Below, piece after piece: positions 42,658-51,940 of a DNA stretch of 64,000 nucleotides. The stretch covers positions 124,001 through 188,000 of the forward strand of contig OY829892.1 in the NCBI GenBank assembly GCA_963691905.1, written 5' to 3'. Below the pieces are notes generated by a model. It was given only the letters and a program-made list of their open reading frames with translations. It was not told the DNA's origin and searched no databases. This DNA is from QGON01 sp963691905. GTDB taxonomy: Bacteria; Pseudomonadota; Gammaproteobacteria; Chromatiales; Chromatiaceae. Position 1 is the first letter of the stretch; every line of letters begins with the position of its first letter. A program made the translations under genes and the position numbers.

Positions 42658-45483
42658 TCAATCTGTCCTGGCGGCTCGATACACCCGAAACCCTACATAG
42701 GTGCTCCGGTTGACTGTGACGTTCGTGAGGCGCGCGGAGGAACGCAACCAGACGGCCTTGATGTTCCACGAACCACCACGCAACACACGTCTCCCTGACA
42801 ATTCTTCAGCATCCACACAAACCTGTTCACTGCCGTCAAACGTCTTCTTCCATTCAGAGCAGGTCCACTCCCAGACATTGCCAGCCGTGTCATGCAGTTT
42901 CCAGTCATTCGCAGGAAAACTGCCAACCGGGGCTATTCGCTTGTTGTCCCAGTCGCTGCCACAGCCGTCACAGTTGGCCTGCCTGGAACCCGCTTCATCA
43001 CCCCACCAGTAGGGTGTCGTTGTCCCGGCGCGGGCCGCGTATTCCCATTCGGCTTCGGTCGGCAGGCGATATTGCTCTCCGGTCTCCCGGCTTAGCCAGC
43101 GCAGGTAACCATTGGCATCATTCCAGGAGACATTCACCACCGCGCGAGACCCACGGCCACTGTCACCCGGCGCACTGTTGGGGTATTCCGGGGAATCCTC
43201 CTCACCCTGCTGCTGCCAGACATAGTAGTCGTACTGTTCATAGGTCACCTCGTATTTACCCAGCATATAGGGCTGCTCGATAACCGCTGTGGTGTCGGGG
43301 ATACCAAAATTCTTGATGAACTCCGGCTGGCCCTTGACTGTTTTGACGAAATCCTCATCCAGTTCCCCCATGCGGAATTCGCCATTGGATGCGGGGATCT
43401 CCACGACCTCCGGCAGCGGCTCCGGCAACCAGCCAAGTTTCATCAGGCGAAACTTCTGCTGCATCAGCATGTAACCCGGCGGCATGCCGTTATTCAGCGT
43501 CCAGAGGTAGGATTCAGCGACAAAAACAACCAGCCCCGCAAGCAGACCCGCCTGCAGCCAGGCGACCCTCCGGCTCCATCGTTTATATCGGGCATCAAGG
43601 CTGTCGTTGGCCGGGCGCAGCCTGCGATAGTGTTTGAGGTCACGCCAGCCCGCAAGTCTCCACCAGCGCCCCAGCCCCGTTGCGTACTGCCATTTCTGTG
43701 CCTGCCGTGCCAGTTGGTCACGATAGAAACCGCGATCACGGTTCTTCTCGATGTAGCTGTAGAGGGTTTTCCAGTAACCGTAGAGCCCGCCGGTGGCCTC
43801 GTCTTTGCCACGGGCGCGGATCAGGGTTTCATGGATCAGATCAATGGACTGGTCCTGCTCACTGTCGCCTACGGTCGTCAGTAGGCGCAGGTTGCCGTTC
43901 GCCTTGCCGCCGTCCGGGGCGATCCTGCCGGTGAGGTAGTCTATGATCCTGCGTCCCCGGTGGGGATCTGACTTTCTCCCTCCCGCAACCAACCAGGCCT
44001 CCTCGATGGGCAGACGCCGACGGGTATGACGACCTTCATCGTTGATATGGGTGAGGGCCAGCAGCAGCTCCAGGGCGTCTTCCCTGCCTTTGGGCAGATC
44101 ACGGTCGAGGCGGGCCAACAGGGCATCCGCCTGGGCTTCCAGCAGCCCGGCAATGCCGCCTTTTTCACCATAGAGATCACCGCTCAAACGGTTGTCCCGG
44201 CGCGCTTCCCACAATACCTGCAGGGCGTTTTCCACCAGCGGCAGTGCGCCGACCTCATTTTTCGCATCTCCCAGGATAGCCGTGGTCACCTGGCTGACAT
44301 CCAGGCCGGCCAGCCGGGCAGGTTGTTCGATGGCCTCCTGCAGTCCCGTCCGGGAGATGGCCTTCAGCAGGTAACGCTTGCAGTGCTGGTTGTAGAGTTC
44401 TGACAGGTTCGAGAGCTGCTCGAAGCCTTCCAGAAAGTCGATGCGCACGGTGCTGATCAGAAACAGCGGACACGCCTTGTCCTGGAGCGCATGCGCCAAC
44501 TGGGCATCGAAACGCTGCTTTTCCACCGCTTCAGAGAAGGTGAACAACTCTTCAAACTGATCGACCACCAGCAGGAAGGCCGTATCGCCGTCCTTGTGGT
44601 CATGCAGCATGAAACCCAGCGCCCGGTCATCGTCCTCGAGGCGCTTGAGGCGCCGCAGGGAATCACGCCTCTCCGGGACGGGTTCAAAAGCGTGTTCAAG
44701 CACCTCCGCCAGGCGTTGCAAGGGTTTCTCCCCCGGCATCATGGGGCCGAGGATCTGCCAGTTTTCGTAGCCGGTACGCGCCCACAAGCTACCCTGCTGG
44801 ATCAGCGGCAGCATGCCCGCATTGACCAACGAAGACTTGCCCGCACCGCTATTGCCTTCGATCTGCAGCCAGCGGCAGAACTGTTCCCCGGATGGGCTGA
44901 TATGCTCAGGGTGTATCCGCTCTTGTGTCCCAAGGTACTTCAGGGCATTCAGCGTCTCCAAACGACGACCGAAGAAGAGCGGTGCGTGTTCCGGCTGAAA
45001 GGCGCTGAGACCGAGGTAGGGGCAGCCTTCAAAGGTGTTGTCCTGGTTCAGCAACTCCATCTTGTCGTGAATGGCGCTGATAAGGGCCGACGGCAGGGCC
45101 TCGTCGGGGTGCCACTTCTGTAGCTGCAACAGACCGAGAAAAGGCGGCAAGGATTGAGGATTGGCGCCGGGAAGCAGAACAGGAAATATCGGCAGGCGCT
45201 CGCTCTCCTTCTGTGGCGAGATGTTGCGGATCAGGGCGATCTCTACCTCTTTCCCCACCCAGCGACGCACACCGTCCTGCCCGATCAATACGATAAAGGC
45301 GCTACAGCCCTGCAGGGCGTTCTGCAGACGTTGCATCCAGTCATCGCCAATCCGTATGGCATCTTCATCACGAAAGACCGTGATGCCTTCCTGCTCCAGC
45401 GCGTTACGGATGAAGATCGCCGCTTCCCGATCATTGCGGCTATAGCTGAGGAAGATCTGTTCGGTTTGCCGGACGTCCGCCAT
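42658..45483 (-). CDS. DGR variable protein: TIR - STAND ATPase - TM - FGE/C-type lectin
   Basis: 941 residues. A TIR domain at about 5-130 (EQIFLSYSRNDREAAIF, and KEVEIALIRN with the Glu expected for NADase activity). An nSTAND1-like NTPase from about 150 (CPYLGLSAFQPEHAPLFFGR, Walker A EGNSGAGKSSLVNAGMLP, Walker B LLVVDQFEELF) with winged-helix region following. A single membrane helix (VAWLQAGLLAGLVVFVAESYLW) near 655. Then an FGE-sulfatase/C-type-lectin domain (YMLGKYEVTYEQYDYY, RLPTEAEWEYAARAG, GNVWEWTCSEW). ATG at 45483 follows GGAAAG; an upstream TTG at 45537 is less likely. The last 44 residues are the presumed variable repeat. Such proteins are thought to sense an invader with the lectin end and act through TIR. 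Confidence 0.88.
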   Translation of the reverse strand: MADVRQTEQIFLSYSRNDREAAIFIRNALEQEGITVFRDEDAIRIGDDWMQRLQNALQGCSAFIVLIGQDGVRRWVGKEVEIALIRNISPQKESERLPIFPVLLPGANPQSLPPFLGLLQLQKWHPDEALPSALISAIHDKMELLNQDNTFEGCPYLGLSAFQPEHAPLFFGRRLETLNALKYLGTQERIHPEHISPSGEQFCRWLQIEGNSGAGKSSLVNAGMLPLIQQGSLWARTGYENWQILGPMMPGEKPLQRLAEVLEHAFEPVPERRDSLRRLKRLEDDDRALGFMLHDHKDGDTAFLLVVDQFEELFTFSEAVEKQRFDAQLAHALQDKACPLFLISTVRIDFLEGFEQLSNLSELYNQHCKRYLLKAISRTGLQEAIEQPARLAGLDVSQVTTAILGDAKNEVGALPLVENALQVLWEARRDNRLSGDLYGEKGGIAGLLEAQADALLARLDRDLPKGREDALELLLALTHINDEGRHTRRRLPIEEAWLVAGGRKSDPHRGRRIIDYLTGRIAPDGGKANGNLRLLTTVGDSEQDQSIDLIHETLIRARGKDEATGGLYGYWKTLYSYIEKNRDRGFYRDQLARQAQKWQYATGLGRWWRLAGWRDLKHYRRLRPANDSLDARYKRWSRRVAWLQAGLLAGLVVFVAESYLWTLNNGMPPGYMLMQQKFRLMKLGWLPEPLPEVVEIPASNGEFRMGELDEDFVKTVKGQPEFIKNFGIPDTTAVIEQPYMLGKYEVTYEQYDYYVWQQQGEEDSPEYPNSAPGDSGRGSRAVVNVSWNDANGYLRWLSRETGEQYRLPTEAEWEYAARAGTTTPYWWGDEAGSRQANCDGCGSDWDNKRIAPVGSFPANDWKLHDTAGNVWEWTCSEWKKTFDGSEQVCVDAEELSGRRVLRGGSWNIKAVWLRSSARLTNVTVNRSTYVGFRVYRAARTD
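42661..42800 (-). other. Presumed DGR variable repeat (VR)
   Basis: The end of the large gene encodes RRVLRGGSWNIKAVWLRSS, then ARLTNVTVNRSTYVGFRV. The invariant frame RVLRGGSW...LRSS..R......R....GFRV is that of FGE-type C-type lectins, while the positions between, usually Asn-rich in templates (AAC codons), are mixed residues here (I,K,A,V,W,L,T,V). This is the pattern expected after adenine mutagenesis. VR assignment is by position and pattern; the template itself is not in the window. Confidence 0.65.
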
Positions 45484-45568
45484 CTGTCTTTCCAGACTGT
45501 TACTTTTTATTCCCAGGCGTTCAAGGATAACTGACAATAGGGGATTCCTCCACTAACTGAAGTGGGCG

Positions 45569-45639
45569 TGCCGGTTCCGCTACGCTTGAACCGGCCTACA
45601 CTTAAGATGCCCGATCCGCTGCGCTTGATCGGGCCTACG
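45569..45639. repeat. REP palindromes, class 2 (two units)
   Basis: Unit one: TGCCGGTTCCGCTACGCTTG then AACCGGCCTAC. Unit two: TGCCCGATCCGCTGCGCTTG then ATCGGGCCTACG. Same architecture with changed stems, between the DGR promoter region and nei. Confidence 0.75.
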
Positions 45640-45692
45640 TCTGCCGGATCCGGGGTAGAATATCCTGCTCCGCCAAACGACAGACTCAAGCT

Positions 45693-46523
45693 ATGCCAGA
45701 AGGCCCTGAAATTCGACGCGCCGCCGACAGGATCGCGGCTATCCTGCAAGGCCAGATCATTGGAAGGGTCTGGTTTGGCCTGCCTGAGTTGAAGCCCTTT
45801 GAGGATAAACTCTCAGGCGCCCGACTGATCGAGGTGGAGACCCGAGGCAAGGCGATGCTCAACCATTTCGACAACGGCCTTTCGATCTACAGCCACAATC
45901 AGCTCTATGGCCGTTGGTACTGTCTCGACAAAGGGGAGAGGCCGGACACTTCACGCCTGTTGCGGTTGAGACTTGAGACAGCGTCGAAGGCCGCGCTGCT
46001 TTTCAGCGCTTCGGACATTGCGGTTCTGACGAAAGCAGAGCAAGAGAGCCATCCCCTGTTGAGTCGATTGGGACCCGATATTTTGAGCGACTCTCTTGAT
46101 GCTGAAACCATCACCATGCGGCTTCTTGGCAAACGGTTTCGCAACCGACAATTGGCAACGCTGCTGACAGACCAGTCATTCCTGGCGGGACTGGGCAACT
46201 ATCTCCGCTGTGAGATTCTGTTTACCGCCTCGCTGCATCCGGGCATTAAACCCAGCCAGTGTACAGACAGGCAACTGGAAGGCATTGCCGATGCTATAGA
46301 GGAACTGCCCAGGCAATCCTATGAGACAGGGGGTATCACCAATCAACTGTCACTGGCAAAGCGACTCATCTCCCAAGGCAACAGTTTTGAATCTGCACGC
46401 TTCAAGGTCTATCGCCGGGAAGGTCTGCCTTGCTACCGCTGCGGTACAAAAATCATCAAGATTGTTTCAGGCAGTCAGGGCTGTTATCTCTGTCCAGAAT
46501 GTCAGATGAAGAGGGACGTATGA
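45693..46523 (+). CDS. nei: Endonuclease VIII (Nei)
   Basis: 276-residue DNA glycosylase/AP lyase for oxidised pyrimidines. Start PEGPEIRRAADRIAAIL gives the catalytic Pro1 and Glu2; the Lys in VETRGKAMLNHFDNG is the conserved Lys; the helix-two-turn-helix is FLAGLGNYLRCEILF, and a four-Cys zinc finger (CYRCGTKI ... CYLCPEC) ends the protein. PEGPEIRRAAD favours Nei over MutM. Confidence 0.93.
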   Translation: MPEGPEIRRAADRIAAILQGQIIGRVWFGLPELKPFEDKLSGARLIEVETRGKAMLNHFDNGLSIYSHNQLYGRWYCLDKGERPDTSRLLRLRLETASKAALLFSASDIAVLTKAEQESHPLLSRLGPDILSDSLDAETITMRLLGKRFRNRQLATLLTDQSFLAGLGNYLRCEILFTASLHPGIKPSQCTDRQLEGIADAIEELPRQSYETGGITNQLSLAKRLISQGNSFESARFKVYRREGLPCYRCGTKIIKIVSGSQGCYLCPECQMKRDV

Positions 46524-46531
46524 TTCACCTG

Positions 46532-46588
46532 GTAGGGTGCGCCGTGCGCACCATGATTGCCTATTCTGGTGCGCACGGCGCACCCTAC
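46532..46588. repeat. REP palindrome, class 3
   Basis: GTAGGGTGCGCCGTGCGCAC, short loop, GTGCGCACGGCGCACCCTAC: a long near-perfect inverted repeat at the end of nei. A relative with GTGTGCC in the stem is at 59030-59088. Confidence 0.85.
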
Positions 46589-46634
46589 ATTTGCTAAGGC
46601 GTCATCGCGGCGAAGGTGCCGCTCCTACAATTTA

Positions 46635-47855
46635 TCAACCCAACCAATTCGTGATGACATTGATATAAAATTTGATGACCAGCGCGTTGAGCAGGTCGAT
46701 AAAAAAGGCACCCACCAGCGGTATCACCAACAGCGCCTTTGCTGAGTGGCCGAATCGTGCCGTCACCGCGCTCATATTGGCAATCGCCACCGGCGTGGCG
46801 CCCAGGCCCAGACCGACGAATCCAGCGGCCATCACTGCGGCATCATAGTCCTTCCCCATCACCCGAAAAACGATCAGTGTGGTGAACAGGGTCATCACCA
46901 GCATCTGCAGGATCATGATGAAAAATATCTCACCTGCAGCACCTGCCAAGCTCCAAAGCTGCATGCTCATCAGACTCATGGCGAGAAAAAGGGCCAGGCT
47001 CACCTCGCCAAATTTATTGATGGTATGCAGATTGATGCGAAACTTGATGAGATCCGCAAGATTCGTGAGCAGGATACCGACAAACATGGAGGTGAGAAAA
47101 CCTGGCAGCAACACCCCTTTCTCGAATAGCAGGCGGTTCACCAGGTCACCGCTCTCCACGCAGAACGCGAGCAGCAGAATGGCACCGAGTAGATTGGAGA
47201 GAGAGGCGGGGTTGCCCATCACAACAGGCTTGTCGTCCAATCCGCCCTCGTCCGCTGTTGATCCCCCCTTCAGCTTGTATCGGTTAATCAAACCCCTGGC
47301 CACGGGTCCGCCAAGCAAACCGCCCCCGATAAGTCCGAAGGTGGCAAAGGCAATACCTACCACGCTGGCATTTTTCAAGCCTGCCGCTTCCGCCTCTGCA
47401 CCCCAGGCGATGGCAGTGCCGTGACCACCGGCAAAAGAGACACTCCCGGCAAAGAGGCCGTAACCGGGATTCCCTCCCGCAAGCGTAACCAGGCCAACAC
47501 CTGTCGCATTCTGAATCACGAGAAACAACCCGGCCACAACCACCATCACCGCCAGTGCCTTGCCACCGGCAGCCAGCGTACTCAACTTGGCAGAAAGCCC
47601 GATAGTGCTGAAAAAGACCAACAACAGAACATCCCTGATCTGCATATCGAAGCTGATTTCGACGCCCCGGTAGACATAGATCAGCGCAATGATTCCGCTA
47701 CAGATCAATCCCCCTGTCACAGCAGGCGGGATGTAGTAGTCACGCAGCAGTCGAATCTTACGGGTCAGATAGATTCCCAGATACTGCACCAATATGCTGA
47801 TCATCAGCACATCGATTGGTTTCACCTGGATCTGTGTAATCTGCTCTGCAGGCAT
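46635..47855 (-). CDS. gltS: Sodium/glutamate symporter GltS
   Basis: 406 residues, about ten membrane helices, matching GltS. Seen: DVLMISILVQYLGIYLTRKI, LRDYYIPPAVTGGLICS, the signature GGHGTAIAWGAEAEAAGL with GIAFATFGLIGGGLLGGPVARGLI, and the second half-repeat GFVGLGLGATPVAIANMSAVTARFG. ATG at 47855 has GGAG 6 bases upstream; the frame could begin at 47867. Transports glutamate with Na+. Confidence 0.92.
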   Translation of the reverse strand: MPAEQITQIQVKPIDVLMISILVQYLGIYLTRKIRLLRDYYIPPAVTGGLICSGIIALIYVYRGVEISFDMQIRDVLLLVFFSTIGLSAKLSTLAAGGKALAVMVVVAGLFLVIQNATGVGLVTLAGGNPGYGLFAGSVSFAGGHGTAIAWGAEAEAAGLKNASVVGIAFATFGLIGGGLLGGPVARGLINRYKLKGGSTADEGGLDDKPVVMGNPASLSNLLGAILLLAFCVESGDLVNRLLFEKGVLLPGFLTSMFVGILLTNLADLIKFRINLHTINKFGEVSLALFLAMSLMSMQLWSLAGAAGEIFFIMILQMLVMTLFTTLIVFRVMGKDYDAAVMAAGFVGLGLGATPVAIANMSAVTARFGHSAKALLVIPLVGAFFIDLLNALVIKFYINVITNWLG

Positions 47856-47929
47856 AAAGAACTCCATTCAATGAATAAACTGACTATGCACAATATTTCT
47901 GATGAGGTCGAGATACCTGACCATATCCC

Positions 47930-47965
47930 TGTAGGAGCCGCGCCTTCGCGGCGAGGCACCGCTCC
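47930..47965. repeat. REP palindrome, class 4
   Basis: TGTAGGAGCCGCGCCTTCGC then GGCGAGGCACCGCTCC, the TGTAGGAGC-type REP known from pseudomonads and others. A partial relative is at 46601-46630 (CATCGCGGCGAAGGTGCCGC then TCCTACA). Confidence 0.7.
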
Positions 47966-48088
47966 ACACTATGTTTAGAGTACTCACGGCTCAAAATGGT
48001 TATTGCGCTTTATCATGGATTGAGACAAGAGCCCTGAGAACAATATTCAATATCCTCTAAATAAAGTTTGGCAAGAGAAGCTGATTCC

Positions 48089-48559
48089 ATGCGCAAGAGA
48101 TTCAACGACCTGATAGCGGAGCAGTCCAAAACAGTGGATGAGATATTCCCCTGGGATCTGGCTGATGAAATCTCGGCCAGAGATGATCTCCTGCTGCTTG
48201 ATATCCGCTGCCCCTATGAATTCGATGGCGGACACATTCAGGACTCCCTGATCGTGCCCCGGGGAATCCTGGAAACAGCCTGTGACTATGGGTATGACGA
48301 GACGGTGCCGGATCTGGTAACCGCACGCGGCAAACGCGTGGTGGTGATCTGCCGCTCAGGCAACCGCAGCATTCTGGCCGCCTACACCCTCAAACAGATG
48401 GGGTTTGATGATGTCGTCTCCCTGAAGACCGGTTTGCGGGGTTGGAACGACTATGATCAGCCACTGGTCAATAATGCGGGCGAGCCGGTTGACCCGAACG
48501 ATGCAGATGCCTTTTTCTCACCCGAAATCACACCTGAACAACTTGGTCCTGTTCATTGA
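48089..48559 (+). CDS. Rhodanese-domain protein
   Basis: 156 residues, single-domain sulfurtransferase. Seen: LLLDIRCPYEFDGGHIQDSLIVPRG, active-site Cys in VVICRSGNRSILAAYTL (loop CRSGNRS, phosphate/thiosulfate-type), and SLKTGLRGWNDYDQPLVNN. Start at ATG 48089; the frame extends to 48068. No signal peptide, so cytoplasmic. Convergent with the GGDEF-EAL gene. Confidence 0.9.
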   Translation: MRKRFNDLIAEQSKTVDEIFPWDLADEISARDDLLLLDIRCPYEFDGGHIQDSLIVPRGILETACDYGYDETVPDLVTARGKRVVVICRSGNRSILAAYTLKQMGFDDVVSLKTGLRGWNDYDQPLVNNAGEPVDPNDADAFFSPEITPEQLGPVH

Positions 48560-48597
48560 GAGCCAGTTGATAACTTCCTACACCATGCAGAAACAGA

Positions 48598-51177
48598 TCA
48601 ATTAGCCAACAGGCTTCCGTGTCGTCCAGCTGAGAGACAGGCGACAACCTGCTCAGAATCAGCAGGCACCCCCACAAGATAGCCTTGAATGTAGTCGCAT
48701 CCCTGCGCGCGTACAAAGGCCAACTGCTGTTCGGTCTCAACACCTTCTGCAACTACCTGCATACCAAACGCATGGGCCAGTTGGATAATGGCCCGCACGA
48801 GATTCGCATCATTGGAATCGGAATGTACATTACTGATAAAGTCGCGATCGATCTTCACCAGGTCGAACGGAAACTGCCGCAGGTGGCTCAATGAAGCCTG
48901 GCCGACGCCAAAATCATCCAGGGCGATTTTTGCACCAAGGTTCTTCACTTGCTGTAGAAACTCATTCGCCTCCGCAAGCTCACGGGTCAGGGTGTCCTCG
49001 GTGATCTCAAGCACCAGGCTTCCGAGCGGAAAGTCTCTTGCCACCAGCCGCTTCAACAGTCCACGACAAAACCCCGGATCATTCATCAGACGCGCCGACA
49101 GATTGACCGACACAGCAACTTCTCTGCCAAGTTTCTTGCTGAGTTCCTCCCGATGGTTCGAGGCCTGATCCAGCAGCCTGTCGATTATTGACGTAATCAG
49201 GCCAGTATCATCCAGCACATCGAGAAAGACCTCCGGCGCCATCAAGCCTTTTTCCGGATGCTGCCACCGCATCAAGGCTTCACAACAATAAAGCTCGCCG
49301 TTCCTGAGACTGACCACTGGTTGAAAGTGGAACAGGAACTCTCCATTCTCTACTGCGGAGCGAATCTCATTTTCAAGCTGCAGACTCTCCGCCACAACAT
49401 GGGTCATCTCGTCAGTAAAAAAACGATAGGCCGCCCTTCCCTGCTGTTTCGCTGAATACATCGCGGTATCCGCATCACGTATCAGATTATCAGCCACAAC
49501 ATCATCCAGAGGAGCCATCGCTATTCCCACAGAGACGGTGATTCTCAGTTCATGCTCGGCAATCTCGATCGGCTGCTCAAGTGCATCTAACACCTTCTCC
49601 GCCAGAGGAACCATATCATCGCGTTCGTTGATGCCTTCCACCAGCACGGCGAACTCATCACCACTGAGCCTGGCCACCGTATCTGACTCCCGAGTCAGCG
49701 CCCGCAGGCGTTCCGCCACAATCTTCAGCAACTCATCCCCTACCAGGTGACCAAGACTGTCATTGACCTGTTTAAAGCGATCCAGATCCAAAAACATCAG
49801 GCCGATCAAGCGGCCCTCCCGTGCTGCAATCTTCAGCGCATGCTCCAGCCGATCACGAAACAGCACCCGGTTCGGCAACCTCGTCAGTGCATCATGGTGG
49901 GCCATGTGATCCAGATGCTGTTGCCGCATATGCACCTGTTTGCGCATTTCATTAAAGGCTTCAACCAGGTTTGCCGTCTCCTGCAGGGAAGCAGGCGGTG
50001 GGGTGATATCCAGTACCCCTTGGGCTTCCTGTTTCAGTGCCATCGCCGTCTCTGCAATCGGTCTGAGCAGGGTGCGATTGAGAAAGATATAGGCAAATGT
50101 AATCAGTAAAATGCCGAAAAACGCTATACCGAGTATCGAAGAAGAGAGGGTGCGCGCAGTCTTGGTCAGTTGAGTAATATCCTGGGCGGACTGTTTGTCC
50201 AGTTCCAGATCCAACGCAGAGAGCCGCTGCCTCATTTGCTCAAGCATGGGATCAATCGACTCAGACAGAATCACCAGGTCCACACGCCATCCCGGATTGT
50301 CCAACAATACGATGAGTTGGTTGGATGCATTTACCCAGTCCCGGTGATGCCTGTCGAGCACATCCAATGCTTCTGGACCGATGAAACCCAGGCGATCCGA
50401 ATCCACCATTGTTCTCAGGATCTGTAAATAACCCGGGATTTCCTCAGCATAGTAACCAATATTGACCATCCGCGATCGCATCCCGACGCTCGCTTCACTG
50501 GAAAAAACGCCAAAACGGTTAGCCACCAGCAGGCGCAGTTCTGAGACCATGCTGTTCCAGGCATGGCGCAATGAAGATATTGCGTTGATCGCTTCAAGCT
50601 GATCTTCCAGTTCCAGCGCCTCACGGACCTCGGTGAGTATGGTATCCAACTCACTCAGCACCGCCTGGTTGTGCGGCAACATCTGCTCACGCATCAGCCG
50701 CATGGCGGGAAACCAGCGCTCCATGTCTGTACGCACTTCCACCAATTCAATGGTCGCTGCAAGCAATCGTCGCGCATCCAGATGAAGTTCCTGAACAGAC
50801 ACTGCGGTAGAACCATTGGTCGTATGCGGCAGAGATTTCTCCAGGTGGAGTAGCGCAATATTGAGCCTGCTGAACTCTCTATTGATGTCCTCAATCTCGG
50901 ACTCACGTGGCTCCGTGATAATCCGGGATATGCGGTTATCGATATGATTAAGCAGCTCTTGCGTGTCGGCCACAGCCCCCGCAGTCATGGCCCGTTGCTC
51001 AATATTGGCGACCTGGATACGGCTGGTACGGTTCACGTACTCCCAACCGATATAAGCCACCGTGATCAACCCGATCATGGACATCAAAGCAAAATAGGCG
51101 TACCTGCCCCTGTAGGAGCCAAATCCCGGCAAACGAAATAGAATCCCTTTCAGCAACACTTCAGACTGTCTCTCCAA
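48598..51177 (-). CDS. Membrane GGDEF-EAL protein with large periplasmic sensor
   Basis: 859 residues: N-terminal helix (YFALMSMIGLITVAYIGWEYV), a long helical periplasmic domain up to about 345, second helix (ILGIAFFGILLITFAYIFL), HAMP-like segment, GGDEF with RLSGDEFAVLVEG and I-site-free upstream, and EAL with CEALMRWQHPEKG, VNLSARLMNDP, DDFGVGQASLSHL and VAEGVETEQQ. Both domains have the key residues, so either activity is possible; SGDEF is a functional variant. The TTG at 51177 is the longest start; no strong ribosome site near any candidate. Confidence 0.9.
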   Translation of the reverse strand: MERQSEVLLKGILFRLPGFGSYRGRYAYFALMSMIGLITVAYIGWEYVNRTSRIQVANIEQRAMTAGAVADTQELLNHIDNRISRIITEPRESEIEDINREFSRLNIALLHLEKSLPHTTNGSTAVSVQELHLDARRLLAATIELVEVRTDMERWFPAMRLMREQMLPHNQAVLSELDTILTEVREALELEDQLEAINAISSLRHAWNSMVSELRLLVANRFGVFSSEASVGMRSRMVNIGYYAEEIPGYLQILRTMVDSDRLGFIGPEALDVLDRHHRDWVNASNQLIVLLDNPGWRVDLVILSESIDPMLEQMRQRLSALDLELDKQSAQDITQLTKTARTLSSSILGIAFFGILLITFAYIFLNRTLLRPIAETAMALKQEAQGVLDITPPPASLQETANLVEAFNEMRKQVHMRQQHLDHMAHHDALTRLPNRVLFRDRLEHALKIAAREGRLIGLMFLDLDRFKQVNDSLGHLVGDELLKIVAERLRALTRESDTVARLSGDEFAVLVEGINERDDMVPLAEKVLDALEQPIEIAEHELRITVSVGIAMAPLDDVVADNLIRDADTAMYSAKQQGRAAYRFFTDEMTHVVAESLQLENEIRSAVENGEFLFHFQPVVSLRNGELYCCEALMRWQHPEKGLMAPEVFLDVLDDTGLITSIIDRLLDQASNHREELSKKLGREVAVSVNLSARLMNDPGFCRGLLKRLVARDFPLGSLVLEITEDTLTRELAEANEFLQQVKNLGAKIALDDFGVGQASLSHLRQFPFDLVKIDRDFISNVHSDSNDANLVRAIIQLAHAFGMQVVAEGVETEQQLAFVRAQGCDYIQGYLVGVPADSEQVVACLSAGRHGSLLAN

Positions 51178-51186
51178 GCATCCGGA

Positions 51187-51366
51187 CTAAAACCCTTCCA
51201 TATTGGGATCATACTCCTCATCACTGACCAGAGTCAGTGCGTTCAAGCCCGCTTTGGCCAACGCACATCTCTCCTGCCGAGACTCTGTTCTAACCCTGCC
51301 ATCCGGGAACAATAACTGAACCGATCTGTCCAATCGAAAAATAACTTCATCGAAACAGCCTGCCAT
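51187..51366 (-). CDS. Possible small hypothetical protein
   Basis: 59 residues: AGCFDEVIFRLDRSVQLLFPDGRVRTESRQERCALAKAGLNALTLVSDEEYDPNMEGF as composition, acidic end. It lies just upstream of the GGDEF-EAL gene on the same strand with a 9-base gap. Its ATG (51366-51364) overlaps the divergent cytochrome b561 ATG within the same CATG. No ribosome site; tentative. Confidence 0.35.
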   Translation of the reverse strand: MAGCFDEVIFRLDRSVQLLFPDGRVRTESRQERCALAKAGLNALTLVSDEEYDPNMEGF

Positions 51367-51940
51367 GCTCATTCGAGACACAACTCTGCACTTTGGCATT
51401 ATCAGCATTCTGCTGCACTGGAGCATGGCCTTGCTCATCATCGGGTTGTTTTCACTCGGCTACTATATGGTCGGTATCGACTACTACCATCCCTGGTACC
51501 ATGCCGCACCTTGGTGGCATAAGAGTTTCGGACTGGTACTACTGGGATTGCTAGTCGCGCGCACCCTGTGGCGCGCAAACAATCTCAAGCCCGCTCCACT
51601 GCCCAACCATGCGTCTTGGGAGCGCTCCGTCGCTACCCTGACCCATCATATGTTCTATATTCTGCTCTATAGTCTCTGTATCAGCGGCTATCTGATCGCC
51701 ACCGCCAAGGGGAGTGGAGTGGAGCTGTTCAGTCTGTTAGAAGTACCGGCACTGTTCCCTGAGATGGACGACCAAAAGGATTTAGCCGGAAAGCTGCACA
51801 AGTATATTGCCTACACCCTGGCTGCATTCGTTGCCTTGCATACTGCCGGCGCGTTGAAGCACCATCTCTTCGATAGAGACGAAACTCTCATGCGAATGCT
51901 CAAAACACAACCCGCCAACACCCACCGGAGGAAGCCCTGA
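51365..51940 (+). CDS. Cytochrome b561
   Basis: 191 residues, four membrane helices. Histidine pairs that could hold two b haems: LHWSMALLIIGLFSLGYYM, WWHKSFGLVLLGLLVARTLWR, LTHHMFYILLYSLCISGYL and LHKYIAYTLAAFVALHTAGALKHHL. The family passes electrons between quinol and periplasmic partners. Its stop overlaps the yceI start (TGATG), so the two are coupled, a common pair. Confidence 0.92.
   Translation: MLIRDTTLHFGIISILLHWSMALLIIGLFSLGYYMVGIDYYHPWYHAAPWWHKSFGLVLLGLLVARTLWRANNLKPAPLPNHASWERSVATLTHHMFYILLYSLCISGYLIATAKGSGVELFSLLEVPALFPEMDDQKDLAGKLHKYIAYTLAAFVALHTAGALKHHLFDRDETLMRMLKTQPANTHRRKP

Noticed and set aside
45569..45639. A CRISPR array.
   Set aside because: Only two units with differing stems and no spacers; these are REP palindromes.
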